From contig FNUU01000004.1 in assembly GCA_900108205.1 (NCBI GenBank), positions 62,001 through 126,000 on the forward strand: 64,000 nt of DNA, given 5' to 3'. Below, piece after piece: positions 32,578-42,874 of this stretch (position 1 is the first letter of the stretch; each line of letters starts with the position of its first letter). Source of the DNA: Eubacterium ruminantium (GTDB lineage Bacteria > Bacillota > Clostridia > Lachnospirales > Lachnospiraceae). The notes below the pieces were generated by a model. It worked only from the letters and a program-made list of their open reading frames with translations. It made no database searches and was not told the origin of the DNA. The translations under genes were made by a program, and so were the position numbers.

Positions 32578-35307
32578 TTATTTGGTGTAGTCATTTAGAA
32601 ATCGATATACTACTTCAACGGTATCATCTTCCCCCGGTCTTATATCATGCACCCTTTCAAAATAAACCAGCCTGCTTCCTGCAGGTATCTCTCTGCCTCT
32701 TACGTCTCTGCCGGTTCTGTCATTATCATAGATAAATAACTCTCCGTCTTCAGACTGATATATGGTCACAACAAAATCCGAAGTAAATGAGCCTGTATTT
32801 TTAACCCTTACTCTAATATTCTCGGCAGATACTACTCTTGAACTCTCCGCATCATATACTTCACATCCTTTTTCGCCTGCATGATCATGTGCCCCATTTA
32901 CCTGTCCCTTCACCACAGATACATCATACACATTTCCATCTGCATGATCACACGCACCATTCACATGCTTCTCCGCCGCAGACGCCTCATACTCATTTTC
33001 ACTTACATTATCATGCTCACCATCCACAGTTTCCTCTTCCAAGAAATCCACCTCAAACGTTGTATATGTCAGCCCATAACCAAAACGGTAAAGCGGCACA
33101 TCCTTCATATAAAGATATGTCATACCGGTTTTTCTGATATCATAATCTTCGATGTCTGCCAGCTGCGTATCATCCTTATACCAGGTCTGAGAAAGTCTTC
33201 CGGCCGGACTGACACTGCCGTTTATCACATCCGCCAGGCCATTTCCAAGCTCCTCACTTCCAAATGCAGTCCACAGTATACTCTTAATCTCTGCAGCTTC
33301 ATCCTCTTCCGTAACCGCAACCGGTGCATTTGCAATTAATACCAGAGCTATATCCTCAAAGGATTTTCTCAGTTCTCTCACAACTGCTCTCTGAAATGGA
33401 GGTAATTCTATACTTTCTCTGTCTCTCTCCTCCTTACAGTTCACGATCGGATGAAGGCCGAAGCAGGCAAATATTTCCGAATCCTTTGAAAGTCCATATT
33501 CCGAAATAGTCTCCATAAGCATGCCCTCAACACATTTTACTGTTTCAAATGAAGCACACCTTTCTCCATCATGATTTCTGATACCTCTGATCCTGCTGTC
33601 CTCCCAGAAATGAAGCGCATTCTCCGGTGTAAACCTGAGCACCTCTCCCGCATCATCAATAAACTGGAATGCTTCATTTGTAAACCAGCTGAAGGCGTCG
33701 TCTGCATTTGCATATAATATAAAGCTTTCCGGTGCTGTTTCACTGTTAACGATATGCTTTTCCGGAGGAATTGACGTAAGGATTTTTCCTGTGGATACGG
33801 ATCTTATTGTTATACGTGACTCATCCCAAAGCATGATTCTGAACAGCTCTGCATCCTCCCGTGAAACAGGCACAACCCTGCCATCCCTGATTCCGGCATA
33901 TTTTTTATCACCATGCCCGCCGGCCATATCACCGGCATCCGTTCCAACACCTGCGCCACTCATATCGCCGGCATCCGTTCCAACACCTGCGCCACTCATA
34001 TCACCGGCATCCGTTCCAACACCTGCGCCAGCCATATCACCTGTATTTCCCCCCAGCACTATCCTTACCAAAGGAAAAAGTTCTTCCCCCGGAAGCTTCA
34101 TTCCTTCACAAAATGTCACATTATGGCTGGAAATTCCGCCATACCAGTCCAGAGGATATCTGTCAACAAATGGTCCAAAGGCAAATTTCTTCCGGCCATC
34201 GTCCGCAGCGACAGGAAGCATTCCTTCATTTTTCAGAAGAACCACTGACTCCGCCGCTGCCCTTCTGGCAAGCCTTCTCGAATCATCCGTATCAACCCTG
34301 TCTATATTGTAAACATCCTTCGGAAATGCCCTGCTGCAGCCGTCCTCTCCTCTGTCCTCCTTCATAAGTCCAAGGGCAGAATATACAGTCAGCCTGTTTA
34401 TTACAGCAGTCTCCAGGTCCTGTTCTGTAACAATTCCCTTTTTTATAGCCTCTTCCAATATCGGCCTTTCATATTTCGCATCCTCAAGGAACATATCCAC
34501 TCCTGCATCAAAGGCCTTTTTTAACGCATCTGTATCATTTTCAGCCGTATGCTGGCTGTCCACTGCCAGTTTCAGAGTTGCTGCGTCAGATACAATAAAT
34601 GGAACTCCATTATCCTTAAGACAGCTCTTGATCTCCGGATTAAATGTAGCCGCAGCTCCATTTATCAGATTATATGAAGTCATCACAGACAGAGGCTGAG
34701 CATATTCAACTATCTCCTTAAAAACCCTGAGATAATAGTCCTCCTTCAGATCCTCCGGCATCCTGCTGTCAGATATAAACCTGTTATATTCAACATTATT
34801 TCCATAAAAATGCTTTAACGTGGCACCACATCGAACAAATTCCTGGTCATCCCCCGCCATGCCGCGGATGTACTCCCCGGCCATTCTTGAGGTCAGATGC
34901 GGATCCTCACCATAAGCCTCCTCGTTTCGTCCCCATCTCGGATCTCTTTCCATATCCACAGTAGGAGCAAATGGACAGAGGCCATTATGAAGTCCCTCAT
35001 TAGCAAGGCTCCTTGTTTCAATGCCCACAACTTCACCAATATCATGCATCAGCTCCTTATCAAAGCTTGCCGCCATTCCCACAGGATTTGGAAAAATAGT
35101 GGTAAATGAAGGTTCTCCGGCATCGAAGCTCTGATCATGCCTCGCCTGCACACCATGAGCCGCCTCTGCTGAAAAATCCAGCTGTGGCAGTCCAAGGCTC
35201 TCCCTCATTTCATTTGTACCATAAAAAACCTCAATCTTGTCTTGAAGACTGAGGCTTTTTGTAAATCTTTCAGCAGCTTCTCTATGCTTTTGTAAATCTC
35301 TTTTCAT
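32578..35307 (-). CDS. Glycoside hydrolase family 3 (beta-glucosidase-like)
   Basis: 909 residues, no signal peptide, so probably cytosolic. GH3 N-terminal barrel (about 20-330) with D-P-R-W-G-R, K-H-F-Y-G-N-N and the nucleophile Asp in V-S-D-A. The C-terminal alpha/beta sandwich (about 350-720) and a fibronectin-III-like domain (about 735-905) follow. Two unusual insertions are seen: three 12-residue repeats (A-G-V-G-T-D-A-G-D-M-S-G) around residue 425-462, and about two 21-residue repeats (N-V-Y-D-V-S-V-V-K..., H-D-H-A-G) inside the FnIII-like part. The frame stays open through both, and the catalytic residues are intact. Oligosaccharide cleavage is inferred; the exact sugar is unknown. Confidence 0.9.
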   Translation of the reverse strand: MKRDLQKHREAAERFTKSLSLQDKIEVFYGTNEMRESLGLPQLDFSAEAAHGVQARHDQSFDAGEPSFTTIFPNPVGMAASFDKELMHDIGEVVGIETRSLANEGLHNGLCPFAPTVDMERDPRWGRNEEAYGEDPHLTSRMAGEYIRGMAGDDQEFVRCGATLKHFYGNNVEYNRFISDSRMPEDLKEDYYLRVFKEIVEYAQPLSVMTSYNLINGAAATFNPEIKSCLKDNGVPFIVSDAATLKLAVDSQHTAENDTDALKKAFDAGVDMFLEDAKYERPILEEAIKKGIVTEQDLETAVINRLTVYSALGLMKEDRGEDGCSRAFPKDVYNIDRVDTDDSRRLARRAAAESVVLLKNEGMLPVAADDGRKKFAFGPFVDRYPLDWYGGISSHNVTFCEGMKLPGEELFPLVRIVLGGNTGDMAGAGVGTDAGDMSGAGVGTDAGDMSGAGVGTDAGDMAGGHGDKKYAGIRDGRVVPVSREDAELFRIMLWDESRITIRSVSTGKILTSIPPEKHIVNSETAPESFILYANADDAFSWFTNEAFQFIDDAGEVLRFTPENALHFWEDSRIRGIRNHDGERCASFETVKCVEGMLMETISEYGLSKDSEIFACFGLHPIVNCKEERDRESIELPPFQRAVVRELRKSFEDIALVLIANAPVAVTEEDEAAEIKSILWTAFGSEELGNGLADVINGSVSPAGRLSQTWYKDDTQLADIEDYDIRKTGMTYLYMKDVPLYRFGYGLTYTTFEVDFLEEETVDGEHDNVSENEYEASAAEKHVNGACDHADGNVYDVSVVKGQVNGAHDHAGEKGCEVYDAESSRVVSAENIRVRVKNTGSFTSDFVVTIYQSEDGELFIYDNDRTGRDVRGREIPAGSRLVYFERVHDIRPGEDDTVEVVYRFLNDYTK
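33925..34038. repeat. 36-bp minisatellite inside the GH3 gene
   Basis: Three near-identical 36-bp units (CATATC starting at 33925, 33961, 33997 and a partial at 34033) give exact 12-residue protein repeats, so unit gain or loss would keep the frame. Confidence 0.9.
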
Positions 35308-35365
35308 AAAACCCCCGATTTGCTAAATAAAATCCTTAATTAACCGTTTCGCCGGTTGTCTTTAC

Positions 35366-37636
35366 CTACTCCTCCGTATCTGCTCCATTATCAGCATTAC
35401 CATTATCACTCAGGAGATACTTTGCCAAAATATGCTCCATCTCCTTTGTTTCAATCGGTTTAGAAAGATAATCATCAAATCCCTCTGACAGATACATATC
35501 TCTGACACCTGAAATGGCATTTGCGGTAAGCGCTATAATACGTGTACTTTCCGGAACCAGCTTCTTTGCTTTTATCTCTTTCAATACCTCTATTCCATCC
35601 ATTTCCGGCATCATGTGATCCAGAAAAATAATGTCATACTGCTTTTTCGATAGAACCTCCAGCGTATCCTTTCCCGATGAAGACATATCTGCCTTGACTC
35701 CGTAAAGCCCCAGAAGCTTTGCAGCCACCTTCAGGTTCATTTTGTTATCATCCACCACAAGTATCTTTGCATCCGGCACAGTAAAAGCAGCTTCCTTTTT
35801 GCCGGCCTTTGCTACGCTGCTGCGCTCCTTAGTGCGGTAATCTCCCATAGGCATATAATCCGCCACTCTCTGAGGCAGGATAAAGCTGAAGGTTGAGCCC
35901 TCCCGGTAAACACTCTTTACCTGCAGATGGCTGTCCATCTTATTTAAAAGTCCTGTTACGATAGCAAGTCCAAGACCGGTTCCTTCTATATTCCTGTTAT
36001 GATTCATTTCAAGTCTCTTAAAGGCTTCCGTCATGGTTCCGATCTCTTCTTCTCTGATTCCGATACCGGTATCGGTAACCGCGACATATATCATCTGCAA
36101 GCCTTCCGAATCACCATTATTCCTGATTTCCAGCTTGATGCTGCCCTTTTCGGTATACTTTACAGCATTTGTCAGTAGATTGGTAATGATCTGCTTTATA
36201 CGTATATCGTCGCCTATAAGGGTTCTCGGAAGAGACTTATCAGCTTCCACTATCAATTCCAGTCCCTTTTGTTTTGCTCTTTCGGCAATTGCATTTTCAA
36301 GATCATTTATCATGCCTGCCGTATCATAATTCACAGACACGATCTCCATCTTGCCATCCTCAATCTTCGAAAAATCCAGTATAGAGTTGATGAGGGAAAG
36401 CAGCGTTCTTCCTGAGCTTTTAATATTATCGGCATACTCCCTTATTCCCGGCTCATTGCTTTCATGAAGTATCATCTCATTCATGCCCAGTATCGCATTG
36501 ATAGGCGTTCTGATCTCGTGAGACATCTGCGCCAGAAAAGAACTCTTAGCTTCATTTGCGGACTCAGCAGTTTTCTTGGCAAGCTTCAGGAGCTCAGCCT
36601 CCATTTCCTTCTGGCGTTCCTTCAGCTTAAGTGCCTCCATCTTCTTTGCTTCAAGAGTATTATCCTCTGTTCTAAGCTGATATCCTTTCTGCCTTTTACC
36701 TACATAAAGCCGGCTGATGGTTATCTTATAGCTTATATCATCCTGAGTCACGTAAAAGTGTGACGAATCACTGCTTATCTGGATTTTATCCACACACTTA
36801 AGTATTGACGCAAAGTTCTCGTTTTCCGCTGTAAGAGGCTGATCGATATAAAGGTACTCCAGCTCAGGAATACATTTGATGGCAGGATCTGTGCATCCAA
36901 GATATCTCATTTTCATATCAAAGGTAGCAAAGCCGATAGTTCCATTCTCGGAAAGACTGCTGATGGCATTCTCCGATATGTCATACATCGCCAGACGACT
37001 GAGTATGATAAGAAAAATGATCTGCGAAAATAAATACGATGCCGGAAGCAGCTGCAGCGCCGGATGAAAGGCCTTTCCGCCGATAAACGCAAGCATTATC
37101 ACAAGATATACCACTAACAGCAGGATAGAATTCGTCTTGGATATATTTTTTCTTGTCATACTGTAAATAATTACCGACAGATTGGCCACCAGATAAAATG
37201 CTATCATCCCGTAATAAATGGTATGTGCCGGTCCGTAGGTTTTAACAAGGTATGACACACCATTAAGCTTTCTCAGCTCAGCATGGGTATATAGCAGGCC
37301 GTTGTTTCCCGTATTTATGGATATAAACAGAAGCAACGAACCGATAGTCATCAGAATACCGGTACATATCTTTGGTATTTTCAGCTTACAGAAATTAAGT
37401 ACATAAAGGAAGAAAAAAAGCTCCAGAAAACATCCGTCCAGATATTCAATACCATTTGCAAGAAGCGCTTCATTCACACTTGTTGCATTTGCAACGGAGA
37501 GATATCCCAGATTAATAACCGGGATAAACACAAAAATAATAGGAAAATGCACCGAAATTCCTCGTCTCCACCGAACAACAAATATTGTAGAAAGAATGAC
37601 AGACAGTATTACTGTCCCATGATAATAAAGCATCAT
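35366..37636 (-). CDS. 7TM hybrid histidine kinase (HisKA-HATPase-REC)
   Basis: 756 residues. Seven hydrophobic helices (about 5-220), a PAS-like block (about 225-320), a coiled-coil (K-L-K-E-R-Q-K-E-M-E), HisKA with H373 in S-H-E-I-R-T-P, a complete HATPase (V-T-D-T-G-I-G, G-T-G-L-G-L-A) and a receiver with acceptor Asp in F-L-D-H-M-M-P (near 670). It lies 64 bases after a related kinase and just before the GH3 gene. The ligand is not evident. Confidence 0.9.
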   Translation of the reverse strand: MMLYYHGTVILSVILSTIFVVRWRRGISVHFPIIFVFIPVINLGYLSVANATSVNEALLANGIEYLDGCFLELFFFLYVLNFCKLKIPKICTGILMTIGSLLLFISINTGNNGLLYTHAELRKLNGVSYLVKTYGPAHTIYYGMIAFYLVANLSVIIYSMTRKNISKTNSILLLVVYLVIMLAFIGGKAFHPALQLLPASYLFSQIIFLIILSRLAMYDISENAISSLSENGTIGFATFDMKMRYLGCTDPAIKCIPELEYLYIDQPLTAENENFASILKCVDKIQISSDSSHFYVTQDDISYKITISRLYVGKRQKGYQLRTEDNTLEAKKMEALKLKERQKEMEAELLKLAKKTAESANEAKSSFLAQMSHEIRTPINAILGMNEMILHESNEPGIREYADNIKSSGRTLLSLINSILDFSKIEDGKMEIVSVNYDTAGMINDLENAIAERAKQKGLELIVEADKSLPRTLIGDDIRIKQIITNLLTNAVKYTEKGSIKLEIRNNGDSEGLQMIYVAVTDTGIGIREEEIGTMTEAFKRLEMNHNRNIEGTGLGLAIVTGLLNKMDSHLQVKSVYREGSTFSFILPQRVADYMPMGDYRTKERSSVAKAGKKEAAFTVPDAKILVVDDNKMNLKVAAKLLGLYGVKADMSSSGKDTLEVLSKKQYDIIFLDHMMPEMDGIEVLKEIKAKKLVPESTRIIALTANAISGVRDMYLSEGFDDYLSKPIETKEMEHILAKYLLSDNGNADNGADTEE

Positions 37637-37700
37637 ATCTAAACCCTCACATTATTACTATTACAAACTGATCCTGCGAAGCATTATCAGGGTTAAAATT

Positions 37701-40499
37701 CTACACTTCCCGAAGTTCCCTGCATATTTTTATATATTCACTGATAAAATCTTCAGCATCATCATGTATGAACGAGACGTCTCCATCCCTTGCAGCAAAT
37801 TCATGTTTCCTTGCTCTGTCACTGAGTTTCTGTATTCCTATGGTTGCCATTGTGCCTTTGATGGTATGAGCTTCTATCCTGTAGATATTCAAATCCTTTT
37901 CTTCAAGACTCTTTCTCATTCTGTCAACATGCTCCCGGCACTCACCTGCAGCATCAGAAATGATTTCCTGAAGGAGCTCCTCTTCTCCGCCGCAATACCT
38001 TAATGCGGTATCATAATCAAAGCCGTCTATAGCTGAAATCCTCTCTCTGAAGGAACTTTTTTCTTTTGTATTATCGTATATTGAGCCGGATGTTTTTGTA
38101 CTGTCGTTAGACGCTCCGGTATTGTTTGTTCCAGTATTATTCACCCCGATGTCGTTTGTTCCGGTATTGTTTGTTCCGTCCGGATTCACTTTATCCTTAG
38201 GAAGCATTTTCTTCACTGTTTCTTCCAAAACGCCTGAATCGAGAGGCTTTGTAAGATAATCATCAAACCCTTCACTGATATACATCTGCCTGCTTCCCGC
38301 AACTGCATTTGCCGTCAGGACAACCGCCTTTGTATCTTTATTGAGTGACTCCTCATCATTTCTGATGATATGAAGAGTCTCTATACCATCCGGCTGAGGC
38401 ATCATATGATCCATCAGAATAAGATCATATTTTTTCTCTTTACACAGTTCGATCGCACGCTTTCCTGTAGTGCAGAGATCCGGCACAATACTGTTTTTCT
38501 TCAGGAAAAGCTTAACTATGGTAAGGTTGGACTGATTATCATCCACTACCAGAACCTTTGCCTCCGGTGCAATGAACGAAGACTCCGAATTAACTGCAGC
38601 AGTGACAGGCTTATGCTCCAAAAAGTCCTTCCTGAGAGGTTCTTTATTCTTATATTTTACAGGAAGCTTTACCCTGAATTCCGATCCTACGCCAAACTCA
38701 CTTTCTACTCCGAGCTCACCATTCATCGAATCCACTATGCTTTTCACTATGGCAAGTCCAAGCCCCGTACCTTCAATATTGGCATTTGATTTTACATCAG
38801 CCCTTGAAAAGGCTTCAAAAAGATGCTCCTGATCTTCTTTTCTGATTCCTCTTCCGGGATCCTTAACAAAAAGACTGAGGAGATATCCGTCTTCAGTATA
38901 TTTTCCGCCCACCTTAAGAGTTATAGTACCTGAATCAGTGTATTTTACAGCATTATTCATCAGATTGACCAATATCTGTCTGATCCTGAATTCATCGCTG
39001 ATAAGCTCATTTGGCACTTCATCCGTTATCTCGGCAGTAAGACCCAGATCCTTTTCCTCTGCCATTTCCTTAACCAGGGAAATGACATCATATAACATTT
39101 CCGACATAAGAAATCCGGATTCTCTGATCTCCAGCTTGCCTGATTCGATCTTGGAAAAATCCAATACATCATTTACAAGCATAAGAAGCATCTTGCCGGA
39201 GGTTTTGATATTTCTGGAATACTCTTCAACTGCTTTATCATTGTTTTCTCTCAGTATCATTTCATTCATGCCAAGTATAGCATTGATAGGAGTTCTGATC
39301 TCATGCGACATACTTGCAAGGAATCTGGTCTTGGCCTCAGATATATCGATAGCATGCTTCTTCTCCATGTTTATCATCCTCAGATCATGTACCTGCTGTA
39401 TAACGATAAATGTAAGGAGAAATCCAAGTCCCACAACAATCGGAATCGATTCCTTTGAGATCTTAAATGCAAACAGAATGGTAGAAAGCTCTATTATGCA
39501 TCCGATAAGAAAACCAAGGAATCCCACAAATGTATAATGATATGACTTATTCTTTCTTCTGACGGCATCAACCACAAGAATTACAATACCCGATGCTGAC
39601 AGAAGTATCAGAGTAGCATTTGCAAGAGTACGAACATTGTAGAATGGCAGAACTTTGGAAAAATGAAGCAGCGGCCATATAACAGCATTTAATATGGCTA
39701 CAAACCCTGCAAATGACGTAAACTTTCTATATCTGCCCCGCTGTATTGCTGACAGATAAACCAACAGAACCAGCGGAATCATCAGACAAAACATAAATGT
39801 AAGCAATCCGTTCACAAAATATACGCCGAAGACAATCGGGAAAAGATATGAATCTGTAATAAGCCATGCTGAAATTATAAAAATACCCAAGGCCCCGTAG
39901 GTCATATCAATTCTCTGCTTGTACCACAGCCTGAGCACTACACTTACGACCAAAGCCACAAACGAAAAAATCAATATGATAAAAGACAAAATGAATGACA
40001 GTCCGACTGTTCTGAACAGATGGCTGAGTGCACCGAAGCGGGTACCGATGAAAAATTCCGGTATATCCTTATCGATCTCCTGAAGTTCCTTTCTTACCAC
40101 TATTACCTCAGCCCCTGAATCATTCTCAGTTAACGGTACCGAAAAAAGAAACTTCGTAAATGAACCTCCGGGTATATTCACATCTCTCTTTTCAACGAAA
40201 TCCTTTCGCAGTATACCATCAATGTAGACAGATACATCCTTACGAGTATCAAAATAGAGGAACTCATTATCATCAATTTTTTGAGGAAGGACACCGGTAA
40301 CGAGCTGATCTCCCTTTTCGTCATCAGTCACGGTCCAGTCTTTTATATATCTGATAGGATCACTTTTCTTAACAACTCCCCTGTTTATCATACCATAATA
40401 AACAAAAACAACAGCATTGAGAGCCAGCATGAAACACAGCAGTATCTTGACTGCTGTAATACCCTTTTCATACAACCTTTTATTTTTATCATTTTCCAT
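37701..40499 (-). CDS. 7TMR-DISM-like hybrid histidine kinase (HisKA-HATPase-REC-Hpt)
   Basis: 932 residues from the ATG at 40499 (GGGAGG seven bases upstream). A membrane anchor (about 16-36), an extracytoplasmic beta-rich domain (about 50-150), seven helices (about 160-370), HisKA with H399 (S-H-E-I-R-T-P), HATPase (D-P-G-R-G-I, G-T-G-L-G-L-A), a receiver (L-M-D-H-M-M-P) and a C-terminal Hpt (I-E-A-H-T-I-K-G-T). An Asn/Thr/Gly-rich repeat linker (N-N-T-G-T-N) ties REC to Hpt. It is a full self-contained phosphorelay protein. Confidence 0.92.
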   Translation of the reverse strand: MENDKNKRLYEKGITAVKILLCFMLALNAVVFVYYGMINRGVVKKSDPIRYIKDWTVTDDEKGDQLVTGVLPQKIDDNEFLYFDTRKDVSVYIDGILRKDFVEKRDVNIPGGSFTKFLFSVPLTENDSGAEVIVVRKELQEIDKDIPEFFIGTRFGALSHLFRTVGLSFILSFIILIFSFVALVVSVVLRLWYKQRIDMTYGALGIFIISAWLITDSYLFPIVFGVYFVNGLLTFMFCLMIPLVLLVYLSAIQRGRYRKFTSFAGFVAILNAVIWPLLHFSKVLPFYNVRTLANATLILLSASGIVILVVDAVRRKNKSYHYTFVGFLGFLIGCIIELSTILFAFKISKESIPIVVGLGFLLTFIVIQQVHDLRMINMEKKHAIDISEAKTRFLASMSHEIRTPINAILGMNEMILRENNDKAVEEYSRNIKTSGKMLLMLVNDVLDFSKIESGKLEIRESGFLMSEMLYDVISLVKEMAEEKDLGLTAEITDEVPNELISDEFRIRQILVNLMNNAVKYTDSGTITLKVGGKYTEDGYLLSLFVKDPGRGIRKEDQEHLFEAFSRADVKSNANIEGTGLGLAIVKSIVDSMNGELGVESEFGVGSEFRVKLPVKYKNKEPLRKDFLEHKPVTAAVNSESSFIAPEAKVLVVDDNQSNLTIVKLFLKKNSIVPDLCTTGKRAIELCKEKKYDLILMDHMMPQPDGIETLHIIRNDEESLNKDTKAVVLTANAVAGSRQMYISEGFDDYLTKPLDSGVLEETVKKMLPKDKVNPDGTNNTGTNDIGVNNTGTNNTGASNDSTKTSGSIYDNTKEKSSFRERISAIDGFDYDTALRYCGGEEELLQEIISDAAGECREHVDRMRKSLEEKDLNIYRIEAHTIKGTMATIGIQKLSDRARKHEFAARDGDVSFIHDDAEDFISEYIKICRELREV

Positions 40500-40534
40500 G
40501 CCAAAACCTCCCGACACTGAATATACTCCATTTG

Positions 40535-40563
40535 ATTATACCATATTTTATTGAAAAAAAACA
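40535..40563 (-). promoter_or_regulatory. Predicted promoter of the 37701-40499 kinase
   Basis: Minus-strand extended -10 TGGTATAAT (ATTATA at 40535-40540) with an AT-rich, poorly matching -35. Confidence 0.5.
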
Positions 40564-40661
40564 TATTACAGTCACTTATCTAATAAGCTGCAACCGCTTC
40601 TTTTCGTTAGTCTGTTATACATATTCCCCGCGACGTATTTAACGATTTTGCTCATTCCACA

Positions 40662-40690
40662 TTGTAACAAATCACAGATTATGGTAGTAT
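40662..40690 (+). promoter_or_regulatory. Predicted promoter of the REC-GGDEF-EAL gene
   Basis: TTGTAA, 17-bp spacer, TAGTAT, about 50 bases before the start codon. Confidence 0.5.
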
Positions 40691-40740
40691 TTCAGTATGG
40701 GGTTATTAAAAAAATACTATGGGGAAGGAGTGTTCAGATA

Positions 40741-42438
40741 ATGCAGAGCTATATAGAAAAGGGTGGTCTGAAGAGACATATTCTTATAGTTGATGACGAG
40801 CTTATCAACCGCGAGATACTTGGTAATCTTCTGTCAGAGGATTACGAGGTTCATTATGCCGAAAATGGCATTCAGGCGCTTCAGGTGCTTCGGGAGAGCG
40901 AATGTATCTTCTCTCTTATCCTTCTTGACCTTCTTATGCCGGTCATGGATGGTTTTCAGCTTATCGAGAAGCTGAAGGCTGATGAAAAACTCCGCACTAT
41001 CCCTGTCATTGTTATGACATCGGAAGCAGATGCAGAGGTAAAAAGTATCAAGCTGGGCGCAGCAGACTTTATAACAAAGCCATATGATATGCCTGAAGTT
41101 ATTCTCGCAAGATGTGAAAGGACCATAGAACTTCAAGAGGATAAAACCATCATCCTCGCTGCCGAAAAGGATCATCTTACAGGTCTTTATACCAAGGATT
41201 TCTTTGCTGAATACATCAGACAGATTGAAAAGTACACACCGGGAAAGAAAATGGATATCATGGTCGTCAATATCGATCATTTCCATCTTATTAACGAGCT
41301 TTATGGTCGTCGCGAGGGCGATAAGGCTCTTAAATGCATAGCAGATACCTTATCCCGGATATACGCCGATATTGAGGGAATCAGATGCAGAACCGAAGCT
41401 GATTATTTCTACGTTTATTCCGAAAGCCGATCAGATTACGACAATATACTGAAAACACTGCTGGATGAACTTGCAAAGTGTCTTACATCAGCTCATATCA
41501 GACTTCGTATGGGCGTCTATTCCGATGCAGATAAAGCTCTGACAGTCGAAAACTGGTTAGACCGTGCGAAAACCGCCTGCGACCGTATCAGAGGCGACCA
41601 CAGCAGACATATTGCATATTATAATAAGGATTTTTATGAAAGATCAAAATATCAGGAGAAGCTGATTCATGATATAGATGATGCTATAGCAAACAGAGAT
41701 CTGATAGTTTTCTATCAGCCAAAATACGGCATTCAGGGCGATGTCCCTGTGCTCCGTAGTGCTGAAGCACTTATCCGCTGGAAGCATCCGGAGCTGGGTA
41801 TGATAAGCCCCGGCGATTTTATTCCTCTCTTCGAAAGTAACGGACTTATCCAGAAGCTCGACCGCTATGTATGGAAAGAAGCTGCAAGACAGATTGGAGA
41901 ATGGAAAAAGAATTATAGTCTGTCTGTTCCTGTTTCGGTAAATGTTTCCCGAATGGACATCTACTATCCGAGACTTCGTGACAATTTCCATGAACTCCTT
42001 GATGAAAACGGTCTTGAAACGAGTGAACTTATGCTGGAAATAACCGAATCCGCCTACGCCGACAACGCAGAGCAGCTTGTAAATGTTATTGAAGCTCTCA
42101 GAAATGATGGTTTTGTGATAGAGATGGACGATTTCGGTTCCGGCTATTCATCCCTCAACATGCTTACCACCATTCCTATCGATGCGCTTAAGATGGATAT
42201 GAAATTCATCAGAAACATGCAGAAAGATGAGAAGAGCATGAAGCTTGTCGAGCTGGTAATGGATATCGCAAAATTCCTTCAGGTTCCTGTAATCGCTGAA
42301 GGTGTTGAGACTGAGGAACAGCTCCATATTCTTAAGAACATGGGCTGTGATATCATTCAGGGCTACTATTTCTCAAAGCCTGTTCCGGCTGAGGATTTTA
42401 AGACATTTATTGAGAAAGAACTGAGCCGTCAGAACTAG
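40741..42438 (+). CDS. REC-GGDEF(degenerate)-EAL c-di-GMP phosphodiesterase
   Basis: 565 residues from the ATG at 40741, chosen for GGAAGGAG upstream (the frame is open earlier, but without a site). The receiver (about 12-128) has acceptor D63 in L-L-D-L-L-M-P. The GGDEF domain (about 140-300) reads R-T-E-A-D-Y-F where G-G-D-E-F should be, so it cannot make c-di-GMP. The EAL domain (about 305-560) is intact: E-A-L-I-R-W, V-N-V-S, L-E-I-T-E-S, D-D-F-G-S-G-Y-S-S, L-K-M-D, A-E-G-V-E. Phosphorylation-controlled c-di-GMP breakdown is the likely role. It is in one transcript with an Hpt gene, opposite to three histidine kinases. Confidence 0.93.
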   Translation: MQSYIEKGGLKRHILIVDDELINREILGNLLSEDYEVHYAENGIQALQVLRESECIFSLILLDLLMPVMDGFQLIEKLKADEKLRTIPVIVMTSEADAEVKSIKLGAADFITKPYDMPEVILARCERTIELQEDKTIILAAEKDHLTGLYTKDFFAEYIRQIEKYTPGKKMDIMVVNIDHFHLINELYGRREGDKALKCIADTLSRIYADIEGIRCRTEADYFYVYSESRSDYDNILKTLLDELAKCLTSAHIRLRMGVYSDADKALTVENWLDRAKTACDRIRGDHSRHIAYYNKDFYERSKYQEKLIHDIDDAIANRDLIVFYQPKYGIQGDVPVLRSAEALIRWKHPELGMISPGDFIPLFESNGLIQKLDRYVWKEAARQIGEWKKNYSLSVPVSVNVSRMDIYYPRLRDNFHELLDENGLETSELMLEITESAYADNAEQLVNVIEALRNDGFVIEMDDFGSGYSSLNMLTTIPIDALKMDMKFIRNMQKDEKSMKLVELVMDIAKFLQVPVIAEGVETEEQLHILKNMGCDIIQGYYFSKPVPAEDFKTFIEKELSRQN

Positions 42439-42478
42439 TATGCCGACACGATAACATCGATATGAAAGGGATATAATT

Positions 42479-42820
42479 ATGATAACATTAAACGCATTAA
42501 AAGAATATGGTGCAAATGTTGAAGAAGGGCTCTCGCGATGCATGGGTAATGAAGCGCTGTACCTGAAGCTGGCAGCGATCATCCCCGGCGATAAAAACTT
42601 TCAAACTCTGGAAGAGAGTCTTGCTGCCGGCAATCTGGATTCAGCCTTTGAGTCTGCCCACGCATTAAAGGGCGCAACCGGCAATTTATCACTGACTCCA
42701 CTTTACGATCCGCTGGTGAAGATCACCGAGCTGCTTCGAGCACGTGAAGACATGGACTACACCGAACTGATGAATAATATTTTATCAGAACGTAGCAAAC
42801 TTGAAGAACTGTGCAGATAA
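42479..42820 (+). CDS. Stand-alone Hpt protein
   Basis: 113 residues with S-A-H-A-L-K-G (acceptor H61) and N-L-S-L after it. AAAGGGATATAATT precedes the ATG, 40 bases after the stop of the phosphodiesterase gene. It probably carries phosphate from one of the neighbouring hybrid kinases to the receiver of that phosphodiesterase (inferred from position). Confidence 0.88.
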   Translation: MITLNALKEYGANVEEGLSRCMGNEALYLKLAAIIPGDKNFQTLEESLAAGNLDSAFESAHALKGATGNLSLTPLYDPLVKITELLRAREDMDYTELMNNILSERSKLEELCR

Positions 42821-42874
42821 TGTCAGCTCAGAAAGGAAATGGTTTTTATCACGCCAATAGAATAGTGGAATCAT

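Noticed and set aside
33925..34038. Possible CRISPR-like array in the glycosidase gene
   Set aside because: Units are directly adjacent with no spacers and encode exact 12-residue repeats; it is a coding minisatellite.
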